Source of the DNA: Mucilaginibacter_A sp965201005
GTDB taxonomy: Bacteria; Bacteroidota; Bacteroidia; Sphingobacteriales; Sphingobacteriaceae
Direction of reading: 5' to 3'
Length of the DNA stretch: 64,000 bases
NCBI RefSeq assembly: GCF_965201005.1
Contig: NZ_OZ241747.1
Location: 1,364,001 to 1,428,000, forward strand
This document shows, in pieces, positions 7,549 through 16,394 of this stretch. The stretch's first letter is position 1; every line of letters begins with the position of its first letter. The notes beneath the pieces are model-generated. The model was given only the letters and a program-made list of their open reading frames with translations, was not told where the DNA came from and ran no database searches. The position numbers and the translations under genes are program-made.

Positions 7549-7914
7549 TTATTTAACTTTGCGCTTCAGGTTAACATGTAAAGGACTGCCTTTATAATCA
7601 ATATCCAATGAAATAGAATCAGTGAACACTGTGCCTTTGTGCGGCAAATCCAAGCCATTTAAATTAACGGTAAAAGTGATTTCTTTGTCGGTAACTTTAC
7701 CATTTTCAATCATTCCTTTACCATAAACGCTCTCGAAAGTACCGGTAAGCCTCGTGCCATCAGCTTTAAATGTATAATCTAATTGCGAAGTATTGCCATC
7801 TGGGCTGTTTAAAACGCCTGTCCAATTGCCAGTCAGATCCACAATAGTAGATAAGGCAACACCAATGCCACCAATAAGCAAAAGGGCCACAATAATTGTT
7901 TTTTTCATTTTCAT
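7549..7914 (-). CDS. Small secreted beta-rich protein, unknown function
   Basis: 121 aa with a signal peptide (KKTIIVALLLIGGIGVALS, about residues 4-22; start at residue 1 or 3). The mature part begins DLTGNWTGVL and continues DYTFKADGTRLTGTF, GKVTDKEITFTV, GTVFTDSISLDIDY, alternating strands suggesting a small lipocalin-like or calycin-type barrel. Similar short secreted proteins are common in Bacteroidota without known activity. It sits between clpB and the clpB-tail remnant, so it may have been inserted with, or bracketed by, that duplication. Confidence 0.65.
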   Translation of the reverse strand: MKMKKTIIVALLLIGGIGVALSTIVDLTGNWTGVLNSPDGNTSQLDYTFKADGTRLTGTFESVYGKGMIENGKVTDKEITFTVNLNGLDLPHKGTVFTDSISLDIDYKGSPLHVNLKRKVK

Positions 7915-8058
7915 TTGATTTAGTTGTAAAAGTGATAAAAATACAAAGTTAAATTGATCATTATACCGGTAAGACTGTCAACAAGCATATTAGGTTACGG
8001 TTTGAAATAAACAATCATATCAGAAAAACCAAAACATTGTGGCTTTAAATCTAAACAA

Positions 8059-8093
8059 AAAAGGAGGTTTCCAATTCAACGGAAACCCCTTTT
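8059..8093. terminator. Hairpin terminator downstream of clpB
   Basis: AAAAGG-A-GGTTTCC, 8-base loop, GGAAACC-CC-TTTT followed by GTTTT; one mismatch in a 14-bp stem. Lies 37 bases beyond the clpB stop with the motif copy 8101-8112 between them. Confidence 0.85.
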
Positions 8094-8129
8094 GTTTTGA
8101 ATGCTTCTTTTACCAGCTATTTTTCATTA

Positions 8130-10721
8130 TTAAGAATTTAAGAAAACAAAGTTGTGATCAAATTCATCCAATTTAATGTTGCTGTCTTTGTTGATTTTGC
8201 CGGATAAAATCTGTTTGGAAAGTTCGTTCAAAACCTTTTTCTGGATCACCCTTTTTAACGGCCTTGCTCCAAACTGCGGGTCGTAACCCAACTGGCCAAG
8301 CCAATCCAAAGCAGCATCTGATGCTTCGATGTTGATGCCCATATCTTGCAAAGTATTCTTTAATTGATTAAATTGCAACTTAACAATTGAACCAATTTCA
8401 TTTCGGCTCAACGGCGTAAACATAATAATTTCGTCAATCCGGTTTAAAAACTCCGGCCGGATCGTACGGCGCAACAACTCGAACAGTTCATTTTTGGTTT
8501 TGGCAACAACTTCATCGTGGTTTTCATCGTTTAGATCGCTAAAATTTTCCTGGATAACGTTTGCGCCAATATTGGATGTCATGATGATGATCGTGTTTTT
8601 AAAATTGACCACGCGGCCTTTATTGTCTGTCAGCCTGCCATCGTCCAAAACCTGCAATAAAATATTGAACACGTCCGGATGCGCTTTTTCAATCTCGTCC
8701 AGCAAAACCACGCTGTAAGGTTTGCGGCGCACGGCTTCCGTCAATTGCCCGCCTTCATCATAACCAACATATCCCGGCGGCGCGCCGATCAACCTCGAAA
8801 CCGCATGTCGTTCCTGATATTCGCTCATATCAATCCGCACCAAAGCGGCTTCGTCGTTAAACAGATATTCGGCCAAAGCTTTGGCCAATTCAGTTTTCCC
8901 AACGCCCGTTGTCCCCAAGAAAATAAAAGAACCAATCGGTTTTCGCGGGTCCTGCAAACCGGCGCGGCTACGGCGGATGGCATCAGAAATCGCTTCAATT
9001 GCTTCCTCCTGACCTGCAACGCGTTTATGTAGTTCGTCTTCCAGGTTCAGCAATTTTTCACGCTCGCTCTGGATCATTTTAGAAACCGGAATGCCCGTCC
9101 AACGCGCCACAACACCTGCAATATCGTCGGCGGTAACTTCCTCTTTCAACATCCGGCCGTCGCCTTGTTCATCTTCGATTTGTTTTTTCAAAAGATCAAC
9201 TTCGGCTTCGGTTTCCTTGATTTTGCCGTAACGCAACTCGGCAACTTTGCCATAATCACCCGCACGTTCGGCTTGTTCGGCTTCTAATTTATAGTTTTCG
9301 ATCTGCTCGATCTTGTTGTTCACATTATCCACCAAATCCTTTTCGCCCTGCCATTTTGCACGCACAGAATCGCGTTCGTTAGAAAGATTGGCAATTTCTT
9401 CGCTCAATTCTTTCACGCGTTTTTCATCATTTTCCCGTTTGATGGCTTCGCGCTCAATTTCTAATTGCATGATGCGCCGTTCCAGTTCATCCACAACTTC
9501 AGGCACAGAATCCATTTCCAAACGCAATTTAGAAGCGGCCTCGTCCATCAAATCAATGGCTTTATCCGGCAAAAAACGATCAGAAATATAACGTTGCGAC
9601 ATTTCTACCGAAGCAATAATTGCCTCGTCTTTGATCCGCACTTTGTGGTGCGTTTCATATTTTTCTTTTATTCCGCGGAGAATGGAAATCGCGTCCGCCG
9701 TGTCCGGTTCATCTACATTTACCTTTTGGAAACGGCGTTCCAACGCTTTATCCTTTTCAAAATATTTCTGGTATTCGTTCAAAGTTGTTGCACCGATTGC
9801 ACGCAATTCGCCGCGTGCCAAAGCAGGTTTTAAAATATTTGCAGCGTCCATCGCACCTTCGCCGCCGCCCGCACCAACCAGCGTATGGATTTCATCGATA
9901 AACATAATGATTTCGCCGTCTGCCTGCGTTACTTCTTTTATCACTGCTTTTAAGCGTTCTTCAAACTCGCCTTTGTATTTGGCACCTGCGATCAGCGCGC
10001 CCATATCCAATGAAAAAACAGTTTTGGTTTTTAAATTTTCCGGCACGTCGCCTTTGATAATCCGGAAGGCAATCCCTTCTGCAATGGCAGTTTTGCCAAC
10101 GCCGGGTTCGCCGACTAAAATCGGGTTATTTTTTGTCCTGCGGGACAATATCTGGATCACACGGCGGATTTCCTCGTCGCGGCCAATTACCGGGTCTAAT
10201 TTTCCGGATTCTGCATATTCGTTCAGGTTCCGGGCGTATTTGTTCAGCGAATTATATGTCGCTTCCGCGTTTTGATCGGTTACTTTACTGTTTCCGCGCA
10301 GCTCTAAAATTGCTTTTTTAAGGTCTTTTTCTGTCGCGCCAAAATCTTTGAGTAAACCGGCAGTTTTGTCTTTTCCTGCTAAAATAGCCAGTAAAAGATG
10401 CTCTACGGACACAAACTCGTCCTTAAATTCTTTCACATAAGATAATGCTTTTTGTAAAACTGAATTTGCGTCCGACGAAAGATAAACGTTACTGCCGCTT
10501 ACTTTAGGGTACGAAGCAATCTGTTCATCCAAAGAAGTATTTAGTCGGCTGATATTTACGTTGAGTTTTTTGAGCAGATAGTTAACAACGTTTTCATCCA
10601 CCAGCAACATCCCTTTGAGCAAATGTGCATTTTCAATTGCCTGCTGCTGGTTACCGGAAGTGATCTCAGAAGCTTTCTGAATCGCTTCCTGGGCTTTTAT
10701 CGTATAGTTGTTTAAGTTCAT
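8130..10721 (-). CDS. clpB: ATP-dependent disaggregase ClpB
   Basis: 863 aa, the normal length for ClpB (Hsp104 family), a hexameric cytoplasmic chaperone that extracts proteins from aggregates with DnaK. Visible: Clp N-domain (1-145), NBD1 with Walker A GEPGVGKT (about 204-211) and Walker B MFIDEIHTL (about 273), the coiled-coil M-domain (about 405-525), NBD2 with Walker A GTTGVGKTELAK (about 605) and Walker B VVLLDEIEKAHPD. The C-terminal small domain has FGARPLKR. Gene body is free of the 12-bp motif, but copies flank it at 8101 and 10831. Transcribed alone. Confidence 0.97.
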   Translation of the reverse strand: MNLNNYTIKAQEAIQKASEITSGNQQQAIENAHLLKGMLLVDENVVNYLLKKLNVNISRLNTSLDEQIASYPKVSGSNVYLSSDANSVLQKALSYVKEFKDEFVSVEHLLLAILAGKDKTAGLLKDFGATEKDLKKAILELRGNSKVTDQNAEATYNSLNKYARNLNEYAESGKLDPVIGRDEEIRRVIQILSRRTKNNPILVGEPGVGKTAIAEGIAFRIIKGDVPENLKTKTVFSLDMGALIAGAKYKGEFEERLKAVIKEVTQADGEIIMFIDEIHTLVGAGGGEGAMDAANILKPALARGELRAIGATTLNEYQKYFEKDKALERRFQKVNVDEPDTADAISILRGIKEKYETHHKVRIKDEAIIASVEMSQRYISDRFLPDKAIDLMDEAASKLRLEMDSVPEVVDELERRIMQLEIEREAIKRENDEKRVKELSEEIANLSNERDSVRAKWQGEKDLVDNVNNKIEQIENYKLEAEQAERAGDYGKVAELRYGKIKETEAEVDLLKKQIEDEQGDGRMLKEEVTADDIAGVVARWTGIPVSKMIQSEREKLLNLEDELHKRVAGQEEAIEAISDAIRRSRAGLQDPRKPIGSFIFLGTTGVGKTELAKALAEYLFNDEAALVRIDMSEYQERHAVSRLIGAPPGYVGYDEGGQLTEAVRRKPYSVVLLDEIEKAHPDVFNILLQVLDDGRLTDNKGRVVNFKNTIIIMTSNIGANVIQENFSDLNDENHDEVVAKTKNELFELLRRTIRPEFLNRIDEIIMFTPLSRNEIGSIVKLQFNQLKNTLQDMGINIEASDAALDWLGQLGYDPQFGARPLKRVIQKKVLNELSKQILSGKINKDSNIKLDEFDHNFVFLNS

Positions 10722-10925
10722 TACTGATGATTGGCAAATCCGTTACCAAAATTGTTTTATGTTGAAAAATGGAAAATTTGTCGGTTGATTTTAGATTGAT
10801 AAGACAAAAAGTCAGTCTTGATCTTGGCCGATGCTTCTTTTATCGCACAAAATCTGTTGCTTATTTCAGGCAGGTTTTAAGTTGAAGTTGGATTTTTGAC
10901 CGATGCTTCTTTTATCACCTAAAGA
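10722..10925. repeat. Intergenic region with two direct copies of the 12-bp motif
   Basis: Copies at 10831-10842 and 10903-10914 point the same way (ATGCTTCTTTTATC), 72 bases apart, the second 12 bases from the helicase stop codon. The region must also hold the clpB promoter (clpB starts at 10721); I see no heat-shock-type box that I would trust. Confidence 0.85.
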
Positions 10926-12344
10926 TCATTCCGGCAATTTGTCCCGATAAAAATTCTGACTGAAATTAATCAGAAAAAGCTCTTTGGAAGCGCGTGTACA
11001 GGCCGTATAAAACCATCGCAAAAAATCAGTGTTCAGCATTTCATCCGTTAAATAACCCTGATCTACAAAAACCGCGTCCCACTGTCCGCCCTGCGCTTTG
11101 TGGCAGGTAACGGCGTAAGCAAATTTGATCTGTAAAGCATTGAAATAAGGGTTGGCTTTGAGCTCTTCCATTTTTTTTTGCCTGCTGGCGATGTGTTCGT
11201 AATCTTTCATCACTTCCTCAAAAAAACGCTGACTATCTGCCTGCGATAAACTTGACGTTTCGGTGTAAAGCGTGTTCAGCATCACCGTGCAGTCCAGCGT
11301 TAAACCATCTGCATAATCTGTAAATTCGATCTGCACGTCCGCAAACTGAAAACCATACATTTCGCGGATATTGCGCACGCGTTTGATCTGGCCAATATCG
11401 CCGTTTGCAATAAAATCCGTACTCGCCCCTTCCTGATCTTTCATCCAGAAATAATTGTTGCGCACCACCATCACAAAATCGCCGCCGGTAAGTTCTTCTT
11501 CGCGGTACAAAATCCGGGCGCGTACCTGCTGGTTGTAAGTGTTGGCGTTTTTGTTGGAGCGGCAAATCAGCAGCGTGTTTTCCATGCCATATTTTTGGTA
11601 AGCATAGTTCAAACCTTCTTCCAGCCGTTCGCCGGTCATGCGGTAAATGTCTTTAAAACCTTTGGTGATTACCTGCGGATATTCGGCTTCCTCCTGCCTG
11701 ATCAGGTTCCGCATGGCCGTAACGTTTTCTAAAATACCCGAATTTTTTTCCTGCCGCATCACTTCCGTCAGCTCAAAACTGAAAATCCGTAACCGGAACA
11801 AATCATTTAAAATCTTGGGTTCCAAGGCAATGCTTTGTTCCGAACCAACCGGCGGCAACTGTGCCGTATCACCAATCAAAAGCAGTTTGCAATTACGGCC
11901 GTTGTACACATATTCAATCAAATCGTGCAGTAAGCTATTGTTGCGGCCGCCGCTTTCGCCCGAAATCATGGAAGCTTCATCCACAATAAAAAGCGTGTCT
12001 TCGTGCAGGTTATCTGAAGCAGAAAAATTCATGTCAGGCGTAACGGCACTCTTTTTACGGTATATTTTTTTGTGGATGGTCAGTGCTTTGCGGCCGGAAT
12101 AGTTGCTCATCACTTTAGCGGCGCGGCCGGTTGGCGCCATCAAAAACGACTGGAAGTTATAGTTTTTCAGCAGCTTGACCAGCGCGGCCAGCACGGTTGT
12201 TTTCCCGGTTCCGGCGTAACCTTTTAAAATGAAACAGGCATCTTCATCAGTGCTGATCAAAAACCGGTGCAGCAAACCAAACAGTTCCATTTGCTGCAAA
12301 GTTGGCGTATGCGGGAAAGCTTTGCGGATGAGTTCTTCGTTCAT
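10926..12344 (-). CDS. SF1B DNA helicase, RecD/Dda-like
   Basis: 472 aa from the ATG at 12344 (a TTG three codons upstream is possible). Motif I KGYAGTGKTT (about residue 44), motif II FIVDEASMIS, motif III LLIGDTAQLPPVG, and the C-terminal VTCHKAQGGQWDAVFVDQG plus YTACTRASKEL (motifs V and VI) identify a compact superfamily 1 helicase of the RecD2/Dda/Pif1 branch, without the long N-terminal domain of RecD2. It should translocate 5' to 3' on single-stranded DNA in repair or replication restart. Divergent from the DUF3822 gene with a 66-bp gap. Confidence 0.85.
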   Translation of the reverse strand: MNEELIRKAFPHTPTLQQMELFGLLHRFLISTDEDACFILKGYAGTGKTTVLAALVKLLKNYNFQSFLMAPTGRAAKVMSNYSGRKALTIHKKIYRKKSAVTPDMNFSASDNLHEDTLFIVDEASMISGESGGRNNSLLHDLIEYVYNGRNCKLLLIGDTAQLPPVGSEQSIALEPKILNDLFRLRIFSFELTEVMRQEKNSGILENVTAMRNLIRQEEAEYPQVITKGFKDIYRMTGERLEEGLNYAYQKYGMENTLLICRSNKNANTYNQQVRARILYREEELTGGDFVMVVRNNYFWMKDQEGASTDFIANGDIGQIKRVRNIREMYGFQFADVQIEFTDYADGLTLDCTVMLNTLYTETSSLSQADSQRFFEEVMKDYEHIASRQKKMEELKANPYFNALQIKFAYAVTCHKAQGGQWDAVFVDQGYLTDEMLNTDFLRWFYTACTRASKELFLINFSQNFYRDKLPE

Positions 12345-12395
12345 GTGCCGCAAAATTCACGATAAAAACGCTAAATCCTATTTCACAAAATTTTT

Positions 12396-12403
12396 TACTT
12401 TTG
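12396..12403 (+). promoter_or_regulatory. Candidate -7 box for the DUF3822-rsmD-coaD genes
   Basis: TACTTTTG fits the Bacteroidota -7 consensus TAnnTTTG and ends 7 bases before the ATG at 12411, implying a very short leader or leaderless mRNA. No good -33 TTTG was found 19 bases upstream. Confidence 0.35.
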
Positions 12404-12410
12404 TTTACCG

Positions 12411-13211
12411 ATGCACTTTGTCCCGATAAACTTTTCCGGTCCCGGATTTAATCCTGCTTACACGGCTGATTTTGAGTTGGTTATTTTATTAAATACAACA
12501 ACTTTTAGTTATGCCGTCCGTCATCCGGCCACGCATCGTCTGGTCCGGCTAAGCACAGGCCATTTGCACAACCAGCTTTTTGACCAGCAGCAAAACGCGC
12601 TGTTTGCGGCTTCCAACTATGAAAATGTTATTATTGCTTCGGACACCAATAGTTTTTGTTTAATCCCGGATGCTGTTTTTACCCCTGAAAATTTGGCGGA
12701 TTTTGCCGTTTTTTTATCGGTAAAAGAAGCAGATTTGATTTTAACGGATCAAATTGAAAATGGCAAAAATATAGTCATTCTCACTTTGCCAGAAAATTTG
12801 GTTGAGCAGGTTCAATTAAAATATCCATCGGCAAAAATCCAGTTCGCCCCAAAAAGCTGGATAAAAACGGTTCTTGAGGAGAAGGTTCCGGGCCAAAATT
12901 TATACTTGTTTTTAGAGGAAAAGAGCATCAAAATCCTGTTTGCGGATCAGGAAAGCATCCGTTTTTATAACCAGTTTGCGATCAGTACAACCGATGAATT
13001 GGTTTATTTTACAGCTTTGGTTGCAGATCAGCTCAACCTAAAACCGGAAGAAACCAGTTTGCTGATTTGTGGAAACGTTGCAGATCAATCCCGGGAAATG
13101 CTTCGTTTACAGGAGTTTTTTAAGGAAGTGAAATTATTTGGCAAAAATGATTTCGACCAAAAAAACGAATTACATTATCATCAGGTCATACAATTTTTAG
13201 GTTTAAACTGA
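12411..13211 (+). CDS. DUF3822 family protein
   Basis: 266 aa, cytoplasmic, no signal peptide. The family is restricted to Bacteroidota, is typically encoded just before rsmD and coaD as here, and has an actin/ASKHA-like fold by family knowledge; no activity is established. Visible: a conserved N-terminal FELVILLNTTTFSYAV, a central ENVIIASDTNSFCLIP and a C-terminal SLLICGNVADQS segment resembling a glycine-bearing nucleotide-loop region. Its stop overlaps the rsmD start (TGATG), so the two are probably translationally coupled. Confidence 0.8.
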   Translation: MHFVPINFSGPGFNPAYTADFELVILLNTTTFSYAVRHPATHRLVRLSTGHLHNQLFDQQQNALFAASNYENVIIASDTNSFCLIPDAVFTPENLADFAVFLSVKEADLILTDQIENGKNIVILTLPENLVEQVQLKYPSAKIQFAPKSWIKTVLEEKVPGQNLYLFLEEKSIKILFADQESIRFYNQFAISTTDELVYFTALVADQLNLKPEETSLLICGNVADQSREMLRLQEFFKEVKLFGKNDFDQKNELHYHQVIQFLGLN

Positions 13212-13768
13212 TGCGGATTATCGGAGGACGATTAAAAGGCTTGCGCATCAACCCGCCAAATAATTTGCCGGTGCGGCCCACAACCGATCTGGCCAAAGAA
13301 GCTTTGTTCAACATCTTGAACAATCTGCTGGATTTTGAAGGTTTAAAAGTGCTGGATTTATTCAGCGGAACGGGCAACATTTCACTGGAATTTGCCTCGC
13401 GGCAAGCCGAAAAAGTGGTGGCGGTAGATCGGGCGGCACAATGTATTTTCTACTTGAAAGAGATGGCCACAAAACATAAACTGCCTGAAATCACTACTTT
13501 TAAGGCCGATGTTTTTAAGTTTCTGGAGATGGAAACCGAGCAGTACGATTTGATTTTTGCTGATCCGCCATATGATCTGGACAAAATCCCGCAGCTGCCA
13601 AATGCTGTTTTTACCCATGATTTATTGGTGGCCGGCGGTTTGCTGATCGTGGAACACCCATCTTACCAAAACCTGAACAATCAGTCTAATTTTTCTGAAA
13701 AACGTGTTTACGGGAATACGGCCTTTTCGTTTTTTAAAAACCCTGCTTTAAAATCAATAGAAAAGTAA
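13211..13768 (+). CDS. rsmD: 16S rRNA (guanine966-N2)-methyltransferase RsmD
   Basis: 185 aa, normal length. MRIIGGRLKGL at the N-terminus, RPTTDLAKEALFNIL, the SAM-binding motif LDLFSGTGNISLE (about residues 49-61) and the catalytic DPPYD (about 118-122) are the RsmD hallmarks. It methylates G966 of 16S rRNA in the 30S subunit. Starts within the stop of DUF3822 and is followed 34 bases later by coaD; the three look like one operon. Confidence 0.94.
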   Translation: MRIIGGRLKGLRINPPNNLPVRPTTDLAKEALFNILNNLLDFEGLKVLDLFSGTGNISLEFASRQAEKVVAVDRAAQCIFYLKEMATKHKLPEITTFKADVFKFLEMETEQYDLIFADPPYDLDKIPQLPNAVFTHDLLVAGGLLIVEHPSYQNLNNQSNFSEKRVYGNTAFSFFKNPALKSIEK

Positions 13769-13802
13769 TGCCCAAAACCGGAGGATTTAATACTTTTACT
13801 GT

Positions 13803-14264
13803 ATGAAAATCGCTCTTTTTCCAGGTTCTTTTGATCCGGTTACCAAAGCACATGTTGATATTTTAATACGATCTATCAGTTTATTTGATAAAATTTATAT
13901 CGGTATTGGCTTAAACAGCACCAAAAAACCATTTATCAGCCCGGAAAAACGTGAGCAAATGTTAAAAGCGGTTTTTGCAGATGAACCAAAGATTGAAGTA
14001 GTTGTGTATGAAGGTTTAACGGTAGGTTTTTGCAAACAAATCGGCGCAAATTATATGATCCGCGGCATCCGTACCGTTTCGGATTTTGAATATGAAAAAG
14101 CGATTGCCCAGATGAACCATGCGCTGGAACCCGAAATAGAAAGCATTTTTATTGTTAGCAAGCCAGGTTATTCGTCCATCAGTTCTACCATTGTACGCGA
14201 AATTATTAAATACAACGGTGATGTAAGTCAGTTTATCCCGAAAGAAGCATTGGCGTTTCTTTAA
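13803..14264 (+). CDS. coaD: Phosphopantetheine adenylyltransferase CoaD
   Basis: 153 aa. Catalyses the fourth step of coenzyme A synthesis, ATP plus 4'-phosphopantetheine to dephospho-CoA. The nucleotidyltransferase motif FPGSFDPVTKAHVDIL (T/HxGH variant with the family's KAH) is at residues 6-21, with the GIRTVSDFEYE loop about 88-98 and the C-terminal SSISSTIVREI ATP-binding segment. A GGAGG lies 18 bases before the start. Its stop overlaps the convergent NUDIX stop by 4 bases. Confidence 0.95.
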   Translation: MKIALFPGSFDPVTKAHVDILIRSISLFDKIYIGIGLNSTKKPFISPEKREQMLKAVFADEPKIEVVVYEGLTVGFCKQIGANYMIRGIRTVSDFEYEKAIAQMNHALEPEIESIFIVSKPGYSSISSTIVREIIKYNGDVSQFIPKEALAFL

Positions 14265-14899
14265 AAAACTTCTGTTTTATCGGCAAGTAAACCCATATTA
14301 TCCAAAACATCAATGATGGAAGGATAAGTGTTTTGTGTTAAAATAGCCAGTTTTTCTTTGGTAAACCAGCGGGCTTTGGTGATGCCTTCTTCTTTCTGCG
14401 GCTTTAATTTATCCTGTCCTTCGGCTTTCATGCGGTACCAGTGTGTTTTTTTTAAGGCCAGTTCCTGGTTGCGCATTAGGTAAACATGGAAAGTTTTACA
14501 AATTTTTTTGCCGGCTTTTTTTACTTTAATGCCGCATTCTTCCTCCACTTCGCGTATGGCTGCTTTGCGTGTTTTTTCGCCTTCTTCAATTTTCCCTTTT
14601 GGCAAGTCCCAAACGCCATTCCTAAAAATCACCAGGCATTCCTTGCGTTCGTTGCGCACCAAACCGCCGGCAGCTTCAATCAGTTTAATGCTTTTAGAGA
14701 GTTTTTTTAAGGTTGATTTTGCGTTTTTGCACAGAAACAAAAATTGTGTACGGGCTGAGTTTTTGATCAGGTTATAAATCAGTTTCAAGTCAGCATCTTC
14801 CAGGCTGATATCCTGATAATCAGTTAGTTCTTCTGGCAAATTTTCAGCGACAATCAGTTGCTTTTCGTCAAAATAAATACTGTAAACACTGTTTTGCAT
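14261..14899 (-). CDS. NUDIX hydrolase
   Basis: 212 aa. A full Nudix box is present, GKIEEGEKTRKAAIREVEEECGI (positions about 123-145) in two readable parts GKIEEGEK and REVEEECGI, which binds Mg2+ for cleavage of a nucleoside diphosphate-linked compound. The N-terminal ~95 residues are an extra region seen in Bacteroidota homologues near coaD. The substrate is not predictable. Convergent with coaD; a motif copy lies upstream at 14973. Confidence 0.85.
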   Translation of the reverse strand: MQNSVYSIYFDEKQLIVAENLPEELTDYQDISLEDADLKLIYNLIKNSARTQFLFLCKNAKSTLKKLSKSIKLIEAAGGLVRNERKECLVIFRNGVWDLPKGKIEEGEKTRKAAIREVEEECGIKVKKAGKKICKTFHVYLMRNQELALKKTHWYRMKAEGQDKLKPQKEEGITKARWFTKEKLAILTQNTYPSIIDVLDNMGLLADKTEVF

Positions 14900-15120
14900 A
14901 TTCTACGGGATGATATTTTTAAGCCGGGTCCGGTTTTTATTTCCTGCAAATCTTTCACTGATTTTTAGGTGATAAAAGAAGCATTCCATTTCAAAACCAA
15001 TCACTAAATAACGGAATTATCTTTATCGTTAAAAAAAATCTTGAAACAATAAAAAAGGTTTGCCATGCCGGAGATTTCCGACAAAAACAAACCCTCAATA
15101 CGGCAAATAATATTGCTGAT

Positions 15121-15291
15121 TTACATCAGCATTGGCAAGGCACTAAAAATGGTGCTGTAGTTTTCGATAGCAATTTCCAACTCCATTTTTACTTTAAAAG
15201 TATCACGGTGCCCGGCTTCGGCAGTGCTAAGCAGGTTGTTTTTTTCTTCAATGTCCAGGCTTAACTTTTTTAATAAATTCTGAATTTCCAT
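15121..15291 (-). CDS. Small coiled-coil protein of unknown function (56 aa)
   Basis: ATG at 15291 (a GTG at 15303 is possible). The product MEIQNLLKKLSLDIEEKNNL continues with heptad-like leucine spacing and ends SALPMLM, suggesting a short helical dimer. Codon use resembles neighbouring genes and the frame is bounded by AT-rich leader sequence, but at this length the call is moderate. Downstream on its strand (about 15054-15095) is a weak hairpin around AAGGTTTG/CAAACCCT. Confidence 0.5.
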   Translation of the reverse strand: MEIQNLLKKLSLDIEEKNNLLSTAEAGHRDTFKVKMELEIAIENYSTIFSALPMLM

Positions 15292-15367
15292 TTTTAAAAA
15301 CACTTTTGGTTATGCCTTGTACGCGGTGGCGTTTATCAAGGTTCGTTTTTTTTATTTTTAAGGATAG

Positions 15368-15525
15368 TGCCTGTTTATATTTTATTGATTTATTTATGAT
15401 GCTTCTTTTACCGAATAAAAATTGGTAAAACCTAATTTGCTTTTTCAAGCAGGCGCACACAGGCAACCAAATTTATCGTGCTAAAAGAAGCATCAGGGTT
15501 TTTCAGAAAAAATTTTAAACAAGCC
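15368..15525. repeat. Composite ~150-bp inverted element, copy A
   Basis: Outer left arm TGCCTGTTTA ending 15377, inner motif copies 15399-15410 and 15482-15493 facing each other, outer right arm TAAACAAGCC from 15516. The distance from inner to outer arm is 33-34 bases on both sides, as in copies B to E. It fills much of the 450-bp gene-free stretch 15292-15741 before pyrE; the remainder holds the pyrE promoter and leader. Confidence 0.8.
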
Positions 15526-15583
15526 GACAAACAATTGGATGTTATTTATACATACTATTTCTGCAAAACCGGGTAAAGAATTT

Positions 15584-15591
15584 TATCTTTG
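15584..15591 (+). promoter_or_regulatory. Candidate -7 box for pyrE
   Basis: TATCTTTG matches TAnnTTTG exactly, 150 bases before the pyrE ATG. An imperfect TTTCTG lies about 19 bases upstream. The implied leader of ~140 nt is long and GC-containing (GCCGGGCTG, later GTGGCCCG), so a leader structure is possible, but I see no known riboswitch. Confidence 0.45.
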
Positions 15592-15741
15592 CCGGGCTGT
15601 AAACAACAATTCAGGCCTTTTAAAAAAACAGTGGCCCGTTAAATAGTTATGATTATATCTTCCATTCGGAAACCGGCTTTGTCCATTGCCATAAATATTG
15701 ATCAATTTAAACCTGCCATTACCCGATTTTAAGTTAAAATT

Positions 15742-16383
15742 ATGTTTGATAAACTGGAAGTTGAGCAGCAGGTTGCCGAATTTTTATTGCAGATCAAAGC
15801 CATTAAATTAGAACCAGATAAACCTTTTACCTGGGCTTCGGGCTGGAAATCACCCATTTATTGTGACAACCGGTTAACGCTGTCGCACCCTGCCATCCGT
15901 ACTTATATCCGCCAGCAACTGGTGGCATTGGTTCAGGAAGAATTTGGGGCGGTAAGTTGTATCGCCGGTGTGGCAACCGCCGGGATTCCGCAAGGTGTTT
16001 TAGTGGCGCAGGAATTAGGTATGCCGTTTTTATACGTCCGCTCTAAGCCAAAAGAGCACGGAACAGGCAATTTAGTGGAAGGCGAATTGCACCGCGGCCA
16101 GCGGATTGTAGTTGTGGAAGACTTAATTTCTACCGGTAAAAGCAGCATCCAGGCAGTAGAAGCTTTGCGTGCGGCCGGTGGGGACGTTGCCGGTATGGCA
16201 GCTATTTTTACGTACGGATTTGATGCGGCAACAGAAAATTTTAAAAATGCCCGCTGTCGTTTTGCCACGCTTTCTAATTATGCGGCACTGCTGAAATATG
16301 CTGCAGGACATCAATATATCAACGAAAACCAGTGGGAAGTTTTGCAGCAATGGCGCGCAAACCCGGCAGTTTGGGGCAAATAA
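15742..16383 (+). CDS. pyrE: Orotate phosphoribosyltransferase
   Basis: 213 aa, standard length. Makes orotidine 5'-phosphate from orotate and PRPP in pyrimidine synthesis. WASGWKSPIYCDNR (about residues 32-45) is the conserved N-terminal orotate-site loop; KEHGTGNLVEG is the flexible catalytic loop and VVVVEDLISTGKSS (about 122-135) the PRPP-binding motif. A SRPBCC-family gene begins 11 bases downstream on the same strand. Confidence 0.95.
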   Translation: MFDKLEVEQQVAEFLLQIKAIKLEPDKPFTWASGWKSPIYCDNRLTLSHPAIRTYIRQQLVALVQEEFGAVSCIAGVATAGIPQGVLVAQELGMPFLYVRSKPKEHGTGNLVEGELHRGQRIVVVEDLISTGKSSIQAVEALRAAGGDVAGMAAIFTYGFDAATENFKNARCRFATLSNYAALLKYAAGHQYINENQWEVLQQWRANPAVWGK

Positions 16384-16394
16384 TTGTTTTTTTT

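Noticed and set aside
15248..15466. Minus-strand ORF of 72 codons overlapping the small coiled-coil gene
   Set aside because: Its sequence crosses the composite repeat and is Lys/Cys-rich without structure; the 56-aa frame is the better candidate.
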